From: Siphonodentalium dalli
Lineage: Eukaryota; Mollusca; Scaphopoda; Gadilida; Siphonodentaliidae
DNA: 64,000 bases
Assembly (NCBI GenBank): GCA_032622095.1
Contig: CP136069.1
Span: 7,952,036 to 8,016,035, forward strand
Reading direction: 5' to 3'
Part shown: one piece after another, positions 23,541 to 35,146 of the stretch
Layout of the letters: each line of letters starts with the position of its first letter
Numbering within the stretch: position 1 is the first letter of the stretch
Made by a program: the position numbers and the translations under genes
Notes under the pieces: generated by a model
What the model was told of the DNA's origin: nothing
Seen by the model: only the letters and a program-made list of their open reading frames with translations
Databases searched by the model: none

Positions 23541-23705
23541 CAGATGATGGACACACAGACAGATGGACAGTTACCCAGATGATGGACACACAGACAGATG
23601 GACAGTTACCCAGATGATGGACACACAGACAGATGGACAGTTACCCAGATGATGGACACACAGACAGATGGACAGTTACCCAGATGATGGACACAGACAA
23701 ATGGG
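23541..23705 (+). repeat. 35-bp tandem repeat (about 4.7 copies)
   Basis: Unit CAGATGATGGACACACAGAC + AGATGGACAGTTACC. A poly-C run of about 25 bases follows at 23760-23784. Confidence 0.9.
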
Positions 23706-23849
23706 ACATGTTGATTTCATGGTTTCATATATTCGCTCCTCCACTCCCCCCATACCCCACCCCCCCCCCCCCCCCCCCCCCCCGGTACTTAGTTGCAGGG
23801 GAGTCAAATTAATTAATTGTAGTGGAAAGAAAAGACCATTGCACAGATC

Positions 23850-24100
23850 CTATCTGCCTCCTGGTTGGGTGCTTTAGATTTGCCACTGTGTGTTTCGGCT
23901 ATCTGCCTCCTGAATGGGTTATTTAAGTTTATCACTATTTCATCTATCTGCCGCCTGATTGGGTGATTTAAGTTTCCACTAAGTATTTCAGCTATCCCCC
24001 TTCTGATCGGGTGCTTTAAAATTATCACGGTGTATTTCAGCTACATGCCTCCTGATTGTTGATTTAAGTTTCCAACTGTGTATTTGAGCTATCTGCACCA
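23850..24100 (+). repeat. Imperfect repeat of about 48 bp (5 copies)
   Basis: TATCTGCCTCCTG..TGGG-type starts occur at 23851, 23900, 23945, 23994, 24042 and 24090, each followed by a GATTTAAGTTT..CACT stretch. 24101-24738 holds a poly-C run (24207-24222) and otherwise nothing recognised. Confidence 0.75.
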
Positions 24101-24738
24101 TTGCCCAGAGACCCGCCTAGATACATGTAAGTGGTTTCAAATTAGATGTCACTTCTCCATTCTTGGTTATTAGGAGAAGAGACATTGACTGAAGTTCAAT
24201 TTACCCCCCCCCCCCCCCCCCGCCAACATCAATTAGCCTTCTACATGTATGATCCAATAAGTATTATGCAACACAAGAGACTGAGAATTTATTACGGAAA
24301 GGGTGTAACGAGATGCACAAGTTAATCTGACATGTTTTTGGATGGGGACCCTGATGGGCCGCAGATCACAAGGTGACGAGATGTTTAAATATATTGACTG
24401 TTATAATCCTTCTTAATTAGTATTCTAATTAGTAATGACTTGTTTCTTATGATAAGCGGATTCTAATTATAACAGTAATTAATCGAGGATCTCTCGACCA
24501 AGCTCCAGGATGTGGGATGAATAAAATTTGTTAGACAAATTGGACTCATCTGACATGTTCATTGAGTATACCAATAAAATACTCACAACAATACCATGTA
24601 TCATATTTGCCAAAAAAGTCCTATATTTTTTACCCCCGAGGAAATAGTAATTTAGGGGCATTAAATCGGATTATTTTTTATCTTTAAAATAGGCACGTGG
24701 AAGTTTAAAACCATATCATTTCATGATTGTATTTCGTC

Positions 24739-25210
24739 TTAACGCTTTCAGTGCCAGGGCCGATCTCTAATTTACGGTCTGTAAAATCGGCCCTAAAACA
24801 ATTAAAAAATACATTTGTTTTTTTTTATTAGATTGTTTTGGGTTGAATTTTTTTTGGGTATGCTTAAGCATGCAATACTGAATTTAAAAACAAACTGGAT
24901 AAAACCTTAGGGGCATGTTATAACTCAAAACTATCACCAAGTATTCATAGTAATAATTTTGATGCCCATGAAAAACGTAAGATTCCCTGGCACTAAACCT
25001 ACAAAATAAGTCTGTTAAAGAATATAAGAAAAAATTATTAAAATTGTAAAAAATTGTAAAAAATAATAACAAATGATGAAAAATTGTTAGGCCAATGCAT
25101 TCTCTTATAAATGCGAGGCGACCTATGGTCGACTCGCATATATAAGAGAATGCATTGACACAGGGTATATGGGTTGATACAAAAATCGGACCTGGCACTG
25201 AAAGGGTTAA
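24739..25210 (-). mobile_element. Family B MITE, copy 2 (long form, reversed)
   Basis: TTAACGCTTTCAGTGCCAGG ... CCTGGCACTGAAAGGGTTAA. Reverse orientation of copy 1 with the same spacer; one hairpin (left arm has ATAAATGCGAGG). Confidence 0.8.
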
Positions 25211-25285
25211 GCCTTATCATTTCATGATTGTATTTTCATCTTAAAGGGGGACTGAACTCAAATTTCCTATATTTGAGGAATTTGT

Positions 25286-25685
25286 TTAACCCTTTACCAA
25301 ACAGAATGGCCCTGTGCCAATGCATTCTCTTATATATGCGAGTCGACCATAGGTCGCCTCGCATATATAAGAGAATGCATTGGCTTAACACATTAAAAAT
25401 TATAAAATTGTTAAAGAATGTAAGAAAAAATGGTAAAAAGTGTTAAAAAAAGATTTTTTTTAGGCCAATGCATTCTCTTATATATGCGAGGCGACCTATG
25501 GTCGACTCGCATATATAAGAGAATGCATTGGCACAGGGCATAACTGTAACTATCACAATGTGGTCAAGGAGCCGGTTCCAATGATATCCATATTTGTATG
25601 GTTCTATTGAGACAGACCCAAGATATTTTAGGCTGTTGAAGATTTATTTGGCCGGTTTTGGCCGGTTTGTTGGGTAAAGGGTTAA
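25286..25685 (+). mobile_element. Family A MITE, copy 6
   Basis: Standard 400-bp form with TTAA at both ends (left end TTTACCAAACA). Confidence 0.8.
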
Positions 25686-25849
25686 CCTGAAGTACTAAAA
25701 AGAATTTTACCAATATTCCCAGTGTGAGTACTAATGGATACGGACATCACTCTAGAATAAAACATGTTAGTCGACCAAAACCAGAATGATGAATAGAATG
25801 CTCGTCAACAAGATATTCTCGTACAATTTTCAGGCAAATGTATCAAATA

Positions 25850-26268
25850 CAATGTTACAGTATATACATACAGGTAATAAAATGTTACAGTATATACATA
25901 CAGGTAATAAAATGTTACAGTATATACATACAGGTAATAAAATGTTACAGTATATACATACAGGTAATAAAATGTTACAGTATATACATACAGGTAATAA
26001 AATGTTACAGTATATACATACAGGTAATAAAATGTTACAGTATATACATACAGGTAATAAAATGTTACAGTATATATACATACAGGTAATAAAATGTTAC
26101 AGTATATACATACAGGTAATAAAATGTTACAGTATATACATACAGGTAATAAAATGTTACAGTATATACATACAGGTAATAAAATGTTACAGTATATATA
26201 CATACAGGTAATAAAATGTTACAGTATATATACATACAGGTAATAAAATGTTACAGTATATATACATA
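25850..26268 (+). repeat. 30-bp satellite array (14 copies)
   Basis: Unit ATGTTACAGTATATACATAC + AGGTAATAAA; four units carry an extra TA (TATATATACATAC). The three-fold period keeps frames open on both strands (MLQYIHTGNK repeats), which are artefacts. 26271-26604 shows nothing recognised. Confidence 0.95.
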
Positions 26269-26604
26269 CTTGTCCCAGAAATTTATTAATTTCATTGTAT
26301 GGTAAGCGGGTGTCTTGAGTTGATGCCGCATATCAACATAAAGTTTTACCCCCATGTGTGGCAAATGTTGTTCAAACCACAATACAATTAATTTGCATGA
26401 TTACATCTTTACGCGGAAATATTAACTTAGTTTATGGCTTAAGTCATAAACTAAATTTATATTAAATTTGATTTTATGATAACCTGTTAACCTGAACATT
26501 TACAGAAAACAACTTTGACTCAAACTAATTATTATTCTATTTATTATCAATATTAGATCGTGATTGTTTCTGGGAATATATTAAAATTGGCATACAGTCT
26601 CCCT

Positions 26605-26835
26605 TTAACCCTTTGAGTGCCAGGTCCGATTTTTGTATCAACCCATATACCCTGTGCCAATGCATTCTCTTATATATGCGAGTCGACCATAGGTCGCCTT
26701 GCATATATAAGAGAATGCATTGGCCTAACAATTATTTTTTTTTACAATTTTAATAATTTATTCTTATATTCTTTAACAGACTTATTTTGTAGGTTTAGGG
26801 CCGATGAGATCGGCCCCTGGCACTCAAAGGGTTAA
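26605..26835 (+). mobile_element. Family B MITE, copy 3 (short form)
   Basis: 231 bp with ends TTAACCCTTTGAGTGCCAGG and inverse; one hairpin. Confidence 0.8.
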
Positions 26836-27292
26836 AAAAGAATTATCCGAACTAATCTAGTCCCAAATTATTATTTCTTTGGCTTCAAGGGTTATAAATA
26901 TTTGATTCGATTAGAGGAACCCACCCATCAAAGCTCAGAGAGAGATGAGATATCAATTTTTGAAGTTTGTTATTCCTCGAGATGTGCAATTATTTGTGGA
27001 CTGAAAAACGCCGTCAAACCAACAGTCTCGGACAAAATTGTGGATGAAGATGGATAACTCTAAAATCAAGTGTTAATACAGCAAAAAAATTTAATACTCA
27101 AGTGATAATACGGCCATATTTCGTTGAACAAAATGTTCATAAATAACATGTTTTGGGAAATTTGTTACCATATTTGACAGTGGTTAGCATTATTTTGTTG
27201 CAATTAATCGATTCTGATAACTAAAGCATATTTTGAAGAAATCTTGATGATATTTGGACCATCTGATCGGATTGGGTACCCTTAAGATGAAA
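26836..27292 (+). repeat. Dispersed repeat G, copy 1
   Basis: Shares 'gaggaacccacccatcaaa', 'gacaaaattg..gatgaagatggataactctaaaa' and 'ttgatgatatttggaccatc..gatcggattgggtac' with copies at 28474-29245 and 50399-50712. Its 3' part is the ancestor-like form of the 44-bp satellite unit. Confidence 0.65.
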
Positions 27293-27446
27293 AACAAGAG
27301 CATACTTTTTGTTACAAAATTCATTGAATTATGCCCTTGAAAGTTAGATCGACTTTGTAGTCTCAGGCAAGGTCACATCTAAATGAGTTAATTAGCAACA
27401 CATTTATAGTAAATAAAAACATAGGGCGATTAGACTGTGTATCTGC

Positions 27447-27889
27447 AAGCCTGAGTTTAGTGTGCCTGTCAATTGCAGAATGAGGTCCCCAGAGGGTGAA
27501 TTTAGTGATGCTATCCCACACAACAGGCTAGCATCACTAAATTCACCCTCTGGAGACCTCATTCTGCATGGCCTCATCTGCTATGGGAGACATAGACTCA
27601 GAATGAAGTTCCCAAATGGTGAATATTGTGATTCACACCCATTGGGAACCTCGATTATGCAATGTGTCGTCTGCCAGTTGTGGGATATAGAAACTAAACT
27701 AAAAAAGAAATAGAATCTAAGTGAAGAAGTTTCTACAGAAATTTGATAACAAAGGCATAATCTGCTAATCAGAATGAGGTCCCCAGAGGGTGAATTTGGT
27801 GACGCTATCCCGCACAGCGGGCTAGCATCACCAAATTCAACCTCTGGGAACCTCATTCTGCAAATGACAGGCACACTAAACTGAGACTT
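27447..27889 (+). mobile_element. Family C foldback, full composite with target duplication
   Basis: 443 bp. Left end AAGCCTGAGTTTAGTGTGCC, right end inverse CACACTAAACTGAGACTT. It is flanked by 10-bp direct repeats gtgtatctgc (27437-27446) and gtgtatttgc (27890-27899), one mismatch. Two palindromic blocks, an inner GTTCCCAAATGG/CCCATTGGGAAC pair and a unique spacer. There is no transposase. A duplication of 9-10 bp suggests a Mutator-like origin. Confidence 0.8.
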
Positions 27890-28097
27890 GTGTATTTGCA
27901 CTTTTATCATGTTTACACACTTTACTCCATGTTATATCTCATCAGTATGTTCTACTTATGAAGGGACTCAGACATAACCCGATATCTCCTGTGTAGTGAC
28001 TCCACATGGTAGAAATGTCATATGACCCACATGTTATGTGTACTAATGCTAGAAAAGTCAGCAAGTGTTTTGTGCAAAAATATTAAATGACCAAACA

Positions 28098-28382
28098 TTA
28101 ACCCTTTGAGTTCCAGGGCCGATTTTTGTATCAATGCCAATGCATTCTCTTATATATGTGAGTCGACCATAGGTCGCCTCGCATATATAAGAGAATGCAT
28201 TGGCCGAACAATTTTTCATCATTTGTTATTATTTTTTACAATTTTTTACAATTTTAATAAATTTTTTTAAATCTATAAAAAAAATAAAAAATAAAATAAA
28301 AAAAATAAAATTTTCAGGGCCGATTTTACAGACCGTAAATTAGGGCAGACTCATCGGCCCCTGGCACTGAAAGGGTTGTTAA
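28098..28382 (+). mobile_element. Family B MITE, copy 4
   Basis: TTAACCCTTTGAGTTCCAGG start; the right end is CACTGAAAGGGTTGTTAA with TG inserted or mutated at the TTAA. One hairpin; A-rich spacer. Confidence 0.7.
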
Positions 28383-28491
28383 GCATTCAACGCCCACCCA
28401 CTACATGTACATCCTGTCACCCCCCTCATTCCACTGCTCATTTTAGAGAGGCAATACCAAATATGATGATATTAAAGATGCATAATCTGAT

Positions 28492-28891
28492 TTAACCCTT
28501 TACCCAACAGAACGGCCCTGTGCCAATGCATTCTCTTATATATGCGAGTCGACCATAGGTCGCCTCGCATATATAAGAGAATGCATTGGCTTTACCCATT
28601 AAAAATTATAAAATTGTTAAAGAATGTAAGAAAAAATGGTAAAAAGTGTTAAAAAAAGATTTATTTTAGGCCAATGCATTCTCTTATATATGCGAGGCAA
28701 CCTATGGTCGACTCGCATATATAAGAGAATGCATTGGCACAGGGTATAACTGTAACTATCACAATGTGGTCAAGGAGCCGGTTCCAATGATATCCATATT
28801 TGTATGGTTTTATTGAGACAGACCCAAGATATTTTAGGCTGTTGAAGCTTTATTTGGCCGGTTTTGGCCGGTTTGTTGGGTAAAGGGTTAA
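28492..28891 (+). mobile_element. Family A MITE, copy 7, inside repeat G
   Basis: Standard 400-bp form. Flanks gatgcataatctgat and ggtaaaaaaatatttgattt match positions of repeat G seen at 50405-50475, so it landed in that repeat. Confidence 0.8.
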
Positions 28892-29245
28892 GGTAAAAAA
28901 ATATTTGATTTGAGTCGAGGAACCCACCCATCAAATTTCAGAGTGATCAGATATCTATTTTTTTAAATCAATTATTTTTCACACCGATAATTTTTAGGTG
29001 GCCTATTGAAAGGTCAACGAGAAGACGGTCTTGGACAAATTGCGAATGAAGATGGATAACTCTAAAATACAGTGGCTTTTTTGTGTCAGATATTTGAAAA
29101 ACTGGCAAAATTTTGTTGAACAAAATGTTGATAAATAATAGATTTTGGTCAATTTTATACTATAGGCGACTGTTATTAGCATTATTTTTAAGCAATTAAT
29201 TTATTCTGATATAAACTGGATCAGCATTTAAAAAAATGTTGTTGG
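28892..29245 (+). repeat. Dispersed repeat G, copy 2 (right part)
   Basis: Continuation of repeat G after the family A insertion, leading directly into the 44-bp array. Confidence 0.65.
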
Positions 29246-29862
29246 AATCTGATGATATGAGGGCCATCAAATCGTATTGAGTACCTTTAAATCTGATGAT
29301 ATGGGGGCCATCAAATCGGATTGAGTACCTTTAAATCTGATGATATAAGGGCCATCAAATCGGATTGAGCACCTTTAAATCTGATGATATGGGGGCCATC
29401 AAATCGGATTGAGCACCTTTAAATCTCATGATATGAGGGCCATCAAATTGGATTGAGCACCTTTAAATCTGATGATATGGGGGCCATCAAATCGGATTGA
29501 GCACCTTTATATCTGATGATATGGGGGCCATCAAATCGGATTGAGCACCTTTAAATCTGATGATATGAGGGCCATCAAATCGGATTGAGCACCTTTAAAT
29601 CTGATGATATGAGGGCCATCAAATCGGATTGAGTACCTTTAAATCTGATGATATGAGGGCCATCAAATTGGATTGAGCACCTTTAAATCTGATGATATGA
29701 GGGCCGTCAAATCGGATTGAGCACCTTTAAATCTGATGATATGAGGGCCATCAAATCGGTTTGAGCACCTTTAAATCTGATGAAATGAGGGCCATCAAAT
29801 CGGATTGAGCACCTTTAAATCTGATGATATGGGGACCATCCAATCGGATTGAGTACCTTTAA
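29246..29862 (+). repeat. 44-bp satellite array (14 copies)
   Basis: Unit AATCTGATGATATGAGGGCC + ATCAAATCGGATTGAGCACC + TTTA; GAG/GGG and GTAC/GCAC variants are interspersed. It starts exactly at the end of repeat G. Confidence 0.95.
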
Positions 29863-29992
29863 CAGTATGTCTATCACTCTCAGGAAATCAATGATAAAAC
29901 CCATTGTATCCTTATTTCTCATATAGACCTACAGTAATGGAATAAGACACTACGAAAATTATCACCAGAATCCCATTTACAGTGTCTTGTGA

Positions 29993-30249
29993 TACAGTAA
30001 TGCCCGAAGTATATGACCCTTTAACCACAACAGAATTATGGAAAAAAAATCAGGATTTAGTCGGAAATATGGCTTGTCAACTAAATTTTTCAGGATTTAG
30101 TCGAGAAAATGGCTTGCTGCCATTCATCGGAAAGCTCTCACCGAGAGCTTTCCGATGAATGGCAACAAGCCATATTTCCGACTAAATCCTGAAATTTTTT
30201 CCATAATTCTGTTGTGGTTTAGGGGTCGATTATTTGGGACATTACTGTA
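29993..30249 (+). mobile_element. Family D MITE, copy 6 (extended left arm)
   Basis: TACAGTAATGCCCGAAGT start. The left arm contains GGATTTAGTCGG twice, which indicates an internal duplication of about 40 bp; the right arm is intact. Confidence 0.75.
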
Positions 30250-30299
30250 TCACTATTCCAAAGATTTCCAACTTTTGGTACATGTAATTGAGGAACAAT

Positions 30300-30510
30300 G
30301 CTAAATGTGTAGCAAAGATGCAAAATCTTGCTGTTTCCAACAATAACTCAGACACAAAGACATCAACGGCTGTAACTCTGGTAGAAACGAATGACATGTA
30401 CCTGTAGTATATGGGTATCCCCCCCCCAAGCTGCGTGTATGGACAAACGGATGGAGCCCTCGACTATATACCCCGATCCACCTTCGGGGTCGGGCATAAT
30501 AAGACAAGGG
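30300..30510 (+). mobile_element. Pearl/Helentron-like 3' end
   Basis: 'ggctgtaactctgg' core, GGACAAACGGATGG, then 'ctatataccccgatccaccttcggggtcgggcataata'. The hairpin CCCCGA..TCGGGG and ending GGGCATAATA resemble the 3' end at 17044-17056. Confidence 0.55.
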
Positions 30511-30839
30511 AAATTATGGAATAGGACGATGGTGTACAGAAATAGAGGATTGGACAATAAACCGGTTGGATTTTATTGTCTTTTCCTCTGGTGATTTCAA
30601 TACCCCACAATCAATAAGCAAAGGGGGGGGGGGGGGGGTGGTGGCTGAAGTGCGAAGGATAGGAAATGTTTGGTGATTATAATAAATTAATTATTTATAT
30701 ACAGAACAAATTAGGGGGCGAGAGAGAGAGAGAGGGGTAGCTAGTATCAAGGACCACACTAGAGGGCGACTTGGGAGTCATCTTCTCCATAAAATGTGTC
30801 ACTTCTCCCTATAATCTCCCTTATTATAATGATATTATA

Positions 30840-31130
30840 ACTGGACTAATAGGGAGCCTCGCATATATAAGAGAATGCACTGACTTACATGGTTAATGTA
30901 AATATTGTAAGGCCAATGTATTCTCTTACATATGCAAGGTTCCTTATGGGAGCCTCGCATATATAAGAGAATGCACTGACTTACATGGTTAATGTAAATA
31001 TTGTAAGGCCAATGTATTCTCTTACATATGCAAGGTTCCCTATGGGAGACAAGCACATATAAGAGAATGCATAAGAACAGGATGTTCGCAAAATTTTAGG
31101 AAGCTCCAGTCATGGAAGGAAGAGCTTTCT
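30840..31130 (+). mobile_element. Hairpin family J (related TATATAAGAG modules), duplicated
   Basis: A 96-bp unit occurs twice (GGGAGCCTCGCATATATAAG ... CAATGTATTCTCTTACATAT + GCAAGGTTCC), then a third partial hairpin and the tail 'aggaagctccagtcatggaag'. The stem words match families A/B (GCATATATAAGAGAATGCA) but the loop and flanks differ. Confidence 0.6.
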
Positions 31131-31226
31131 GATGAATGGCAACAAGCCATATTTCCGACTAAATCCTGAAAAGTTACCCATAATTCTGCTGTGGTTACGG
31201 AGTTGATTATTTAGAGCATTACTGTA
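31131..31226 (+). mobile_element. Family D, right arm only
   Basis: Half palindrome from AGAGCTTTC to ..GAGCATTACTGTA. Confidence 0.65.
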
Positions 31227-31313
31227 CAATGTTTTGGTGGGGACAAATTACTGAAATAATCAAGAATATATCTACTAAATGCCTAACAACTTAATAAACT
31301 TCTTAACCCTTTG

Positions 31314-31421
31314 GCGGGTGTGTACATCATATATGAAGTCATATCCGTGGGTGAATATATAAGAGAATGCATTGGCACAGGATTTTCACAAATTTTCAGG
31401 AAGCTCCAGTCATGGAAGGGG
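31314..31421 (+). mobile_element. Short TTAA-type hairpin element (family J relative)
   Basis: TTAACCCTTTGGCGGGTGTG start, one stem arm AATATATAAGAGAATGCATT + GGC and the tail 'aggaagctccagtcatggaag'. Confidence 0.45.
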
Positions 31422-31605
31422 TAACCCTTTCAGTGCCAGGGGCCGATCTCTCGTCTGTAAAATCGGCCCTAAATTTATTTTTTTTTAAACCTACAAAATA
31501 AGTCTGTTAAAGAATATAAGAAAAAATTATTAAAATTGTAAAAAAATTTAAAAAATAATAACAAATGATGAAAAATTGTTAGGCCAATGCATTCTCTTAT
31601 ATATG
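31422..31605 (-). mobile_element. Family B, truncated at the hairpin
   Basis: 'gtaaccctttcagtgccagg' through the A-rich spacer, stopping after the first hairpin arm (TTCTCTTATATATG). Loss begins at the hairpin tip. Confidence 0.6.
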
Positions 31606-31638
31606 TTATTGCCATTACGGTCTGTCATGTGACAGTAC

Positions 31639-31891
31639 TTAACCCTTTGAGTGCCAGGGGTCGATCTAATCGGCCCTAAACCTACACAATAAGTCTGTTA
31701 AAGAATATAATAAAATATATTAAAATTGTAAAAAATTGTAAAAAATAAAAAAAATAAAAAAAATTGTTAGGCCAATGCATTCTCTTATATATGCGAGGCG
31801 ACCTATGGTCGACTCGCATATATAAGAGAATGCATTGGCACAGGGTATATGGGTTGATACAAAAATCGGACCTGGCACTGAAAAGGGTTAA
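31639..31891 (-). mobile_element. Family B MITE, copy 6
   Basis: 253 bp, TTAA at both ends (TTAACCCTTTGAGTGCCAGG start), one hairpin. The right end has one extra A (GAAAAGGGTTAA). Confidence 0.8.
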
Positions 31892-32591
31892 TACCATGTT
31901 CCTCAAAAGTACAAACAAAATGTTAATAACTCTTGTTTACCCACTCTATGATATGGTATCCGTCTCATTAGTGCGTTCTAGTTACACAGATCCATGACCC
32001 TATGCCTTATATACCAACTCTAGACAACACTGGAGGCCACCGGTGTTAGTGTTTCCATTTGTAATCAACAGGATCTATATAAACAGGTCTCGTCACTTGG
32101 GACCATATAATGATTATGTTTTCTTAACATAATTATGATGGCTTCCTTTTGTATATATTAACAGTAGATCTTGACTGATATATATCAGAGATGAGAAAGC
32201 ACTACAAAGTTACACATTAATATTCCTCCATCATATCTCATTTCTAAAGATGCCCAGTCCGATTTCAGGGTGTCTGTGTCATGAGTTACAACAACTACAG
32301 TAATGCCCTAAATAATCGACTACTTAACCACAGCAGAATTAATGGTAACTTTTCAGGATTTAGTCGGAAATATGGCTTGATGCCATTCATTAATTACAAA
32401 TTAAAACGAATATAATTTTATTATATTTAATCTTATTTTGAATAAATTCTGAAAGGGATACCAGGCGAACGCGCGTGCACACAGGTAATGTACTTTCGTA
32501 CTATTGAATAAGCGTACAATTTAATTAGCGGTCTTTTGTCTCCCTAAGCTTTGAAACGGATTAAAACAACATGTATCTAATTGGATACACC
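31892..32591. other. No gene seen; left-arm family D fragment at 32296-32392
   Basis: TACAGTAATGCCCTAAATAA through 'ggcttgatgccattcatt' is the left half of a D element cut at the palindrome centre. The rest is unrecognised AT-rich sequence. Confidence 0.5.
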
Positions 32592-32992
32592 TTAACCCTT
32601 TACCCAACAGAAGGGCCCTGTGCCAATGCATTCTCTTATATATGCGAGTTGACCATAGGTCGCCTCGCATATATAAGAGAATGCATTGGCTTAACACATT
32701 AAAAATTATAAAATTGTTAAAGAATGTAAGAAAAAATGGTAAAAAGTGTTAAAAAAAGATTTTTTTTAGGCCAATGCATTCTCTTATATATGCGAGGCGA
32801 CATATGGTCGACTCGCATATATAATAGAATGCATTGGCACAGGGCATAACTATAACCATCACAATGTGGTCAATTGAGCCGGTTCCAATGATATCCATAT
32901 TTGTATGGTTTTATTGAGACAGACCGAAGATATTTTAGGCTGTTGAAGCTTTATTTGGCCGGTTTTGGCCGGTTTTTTGGGTAAAGGGTTAA
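32592..32992 (+). mobile_element. Family A MITE, copy 8
   Basis: 401-bp standard form; H1 has GAGTTGACC, H2 has ATAATAGAATGC, right end GTTTTTTGGGTAAAGGG. Confidence 0.8.
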
Positions 32993-33067
32993 CCAGAATT
33001 TGTCTCTCATAGCATGATAGCAGTTGACGCCTCAGCAGAATGAGGTCCCAGAGGGTGAATTTGAATA

Positions 33068-33322
33068 TTAAAATACGGCCATTTATGGGACCATCTCCTT
33101 TTATACTCAACAGAACATATACAACAAATGAATGAATTTGAACCATGGACTAAAGTCATGAACTCATTTTCATTATAATTACCATATTGTTTGCATCGTT
33201 CAAAGAGCAAATGAGTGTATTTTGCACTAATCCATGGCTCAAATTCATTTATTTGTTGCATATACATGTATCCTGTTGAGTATAGAAGGAGATGGTCCCA
33301 TAAATGGCTGGATTTACGGTAC
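33068..33322. mobile_element. Foldback with about 75-bp arms
   Basis: Arms GGCCATTTATGGGACCATCT ... CAACAAATGAATGAATTTGA + CCATGGA face their inverse; the right arm has a TACATGTA insert. A family C fragment (33029-33062) abuts it. The minus and plus frames here are mirror artefacts of the arms. Confidence 0.65.
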
Positions 33323-33763
33323 AGTGCACCAGCGCAGTTCAGGTCAAGAAATGGTTAAAGCCACTTGGCCGTTTGAAGGTCCAAATTACGCTTGTTTTTA
33401 TTATATTGCGGTCCGGTTCCAGGGACCAACCAACAAAGGGTCGATAAATAAATAAATACATTTTATATGGAATCTTTTTAGCCCAGAACGACAAGTTCAA
33501 GTCAACAAATTCAGAAAGGGTCTGAACTTTCTTCAGCAGAAAAAATAAAGCTTGTTCCTCGTTTGTCTATTCCTAATATGGTACAAATAAAGAGCATTTG
33601 TTTGACTTCTGTGCAAAAGTAGCTGTGACCATGGCAAATAATTTTTAGAGAATGCAAAAACAGAGGGACCCAGAGGGTGCTACTAGTAGTTACACCCACC
33701 CGTCTCCCTACTATTGGCCCCACATAGAGCAGAGGACTATAATGGGTCATTCATTATGCATGG
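33323..33763. other. No recognised feature
   Basis: No gene or repeat recognised; short frames lack any family resemblance. Confidence 0.4.
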
Positions 33764-33881
33764 TTAACACGTTCACTGCCGGCGACCATTCAATTACATG
33801 GTTAACACGTTCACTGCCGGCGACCATTCAATTACATGCAAAAAGTACGAGATAACTCGCAGTAGGCAGTGAACATGTTAA
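33764..33881 (+). mobile_element. Minute TTAA-type element with doubled left end
   Basis: TTAACACGTTCACTGCCGGC at 33764 and again at 33802 (38-bp tandem), with the inverse end GGCAGTGAACATGTTAA at 33881. Termini of this kind (TTAA + CAC..TGCC) resemble piggyBac ends; only about 80-118 bp long. Confidence 0.6.
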
Positions 33882-34353
33882 CATAGATTTATCTTGTCTA
33901 TTTGACATTAAAAACACAAAAGGTACCTGGGCTAAAAAATTACAAGATGACAGATGACGAATGGGAGCTTAACATGGAATCTATTTAGACTTTATGTCAT
34001 AACAAGTAAACTGATGACCTACATGTACATAATTATCATGAAAGAGGACAAAATTGGATCCAAGGCTATATACATTTAAAAAAACAACCAAAGTAAGTAC
34101 TGTTAGGATGTTTTGCATCAGTAAATTTAGGTAACATTATCAGATATGTTGCTCAAATGACAGAGGAAGTCATACATCATGAATATTTACACTGGTTGTC
34201 ATTTCAGGTAATCATTTAGAGGTACACTGGTACAGTATATTATGTGAGTTGATATATATTGAAATACATGTAAACTCTTGAGTGAAAAGCAACAAATATG
34301 ATGCACCCATCAAAAAGTAACTTTTAAACTTTCATGAAATTTGGATCTCTACA
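33882..34353. other. No recognised feature
   Basis: AT-rich unique sequence; no supported gene. Confidence 0.4.
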
Positions 34354-34523
34354 TACAGTAATGCCCAAAGTAATTGACCACTTAACCACAGCAGAATTAT
34401 GGGTAATTCTCTCGGCGAGAGCTTTCCGATGAATGGCAACAAGCCATATTTCCAACTAAATCCTGAAAAATTACCCATAATTATGCTGTGGTTAAGTGGT
34501 CAATTATTTTGGGCATTACTGTA
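34354..34523 (+). mobile_element. Family D MITE, copy 9
   Basis: TACAGTAATGCCCAAAGTAA subtype (pairs with TTTTGGGCATTACTGTA). The left arm lacks the GGATTTAGTCGG segment. Confidence 0.75.
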
Positions 34524-34545
34524 CTGGTAAGAAAGAAGCTGTTCA

Positions 34546-34988
34546 AGTCTGAAAATAGTGTGTCTGTCATTTGCAGAATGAGGTCCCCAAAGGGTGAATT
34601 TAGTGATGCTACCCCGCACAGCAGGCTAGCATCAGCAAGATCACCATCTGGGTACCTCATTCTGCTTAGGCCTCATCTTCTGGGAATTACATGTACATGT
34701 ATCTATAGTCTCAAATTATTTTTTCCCTTCTGTGAAGTTTCTTTTATATCCCCTAATTTGCATAAGATAAAATGCATAATCGAGGTGACTAATGGGTGAA
34801 CATCAGAAACTTCAACTGAGGTAATTCAATCTGACATAGGTCTCCCATGTAGCAGTTGAGGACTAAACAGAATGAGGTTACCAGAGAGTGCATTTGGTGA
34901 TGCTAGCCCATCTTGTGGGATATCGTCACTAAATTCACCCTCTGGGAACCTCATTCTGCAAATGACAGACACAATTTTTGCAGGTTTC
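34546..34988 (+). mobile_element. Family C foldback, full composite
   Basis: AAGTCTGAAAATAGTGTGTC start, two palindromic blocks, the 'gcataatcgaggtgactaatgggtg' inner pair. The right terminus is degenerate. Confidence 0.7.
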
Positions 34989-35146
34989 CTGTATACTAGA
35001 ATGTAGAATGCGATGATTCACCCTGAACAAGTGTATAATCAAGGTTTATAATACTGCGTTGGTGGGGGTGGTATTAGGGGGAAGGGTTTGGGGAGGCTTG
35101 GGAGAGAAAATATCATAGAAAAGTATGAGGCCTGCATGGTACAGCT

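Noticed and set aside
25786..26211. 141-codon frame with MLQYIHTGNK repeats and mirrored minus-strand frames
   Set aside because: By-product of a 30-bp satellite; several phases and both strands are open.
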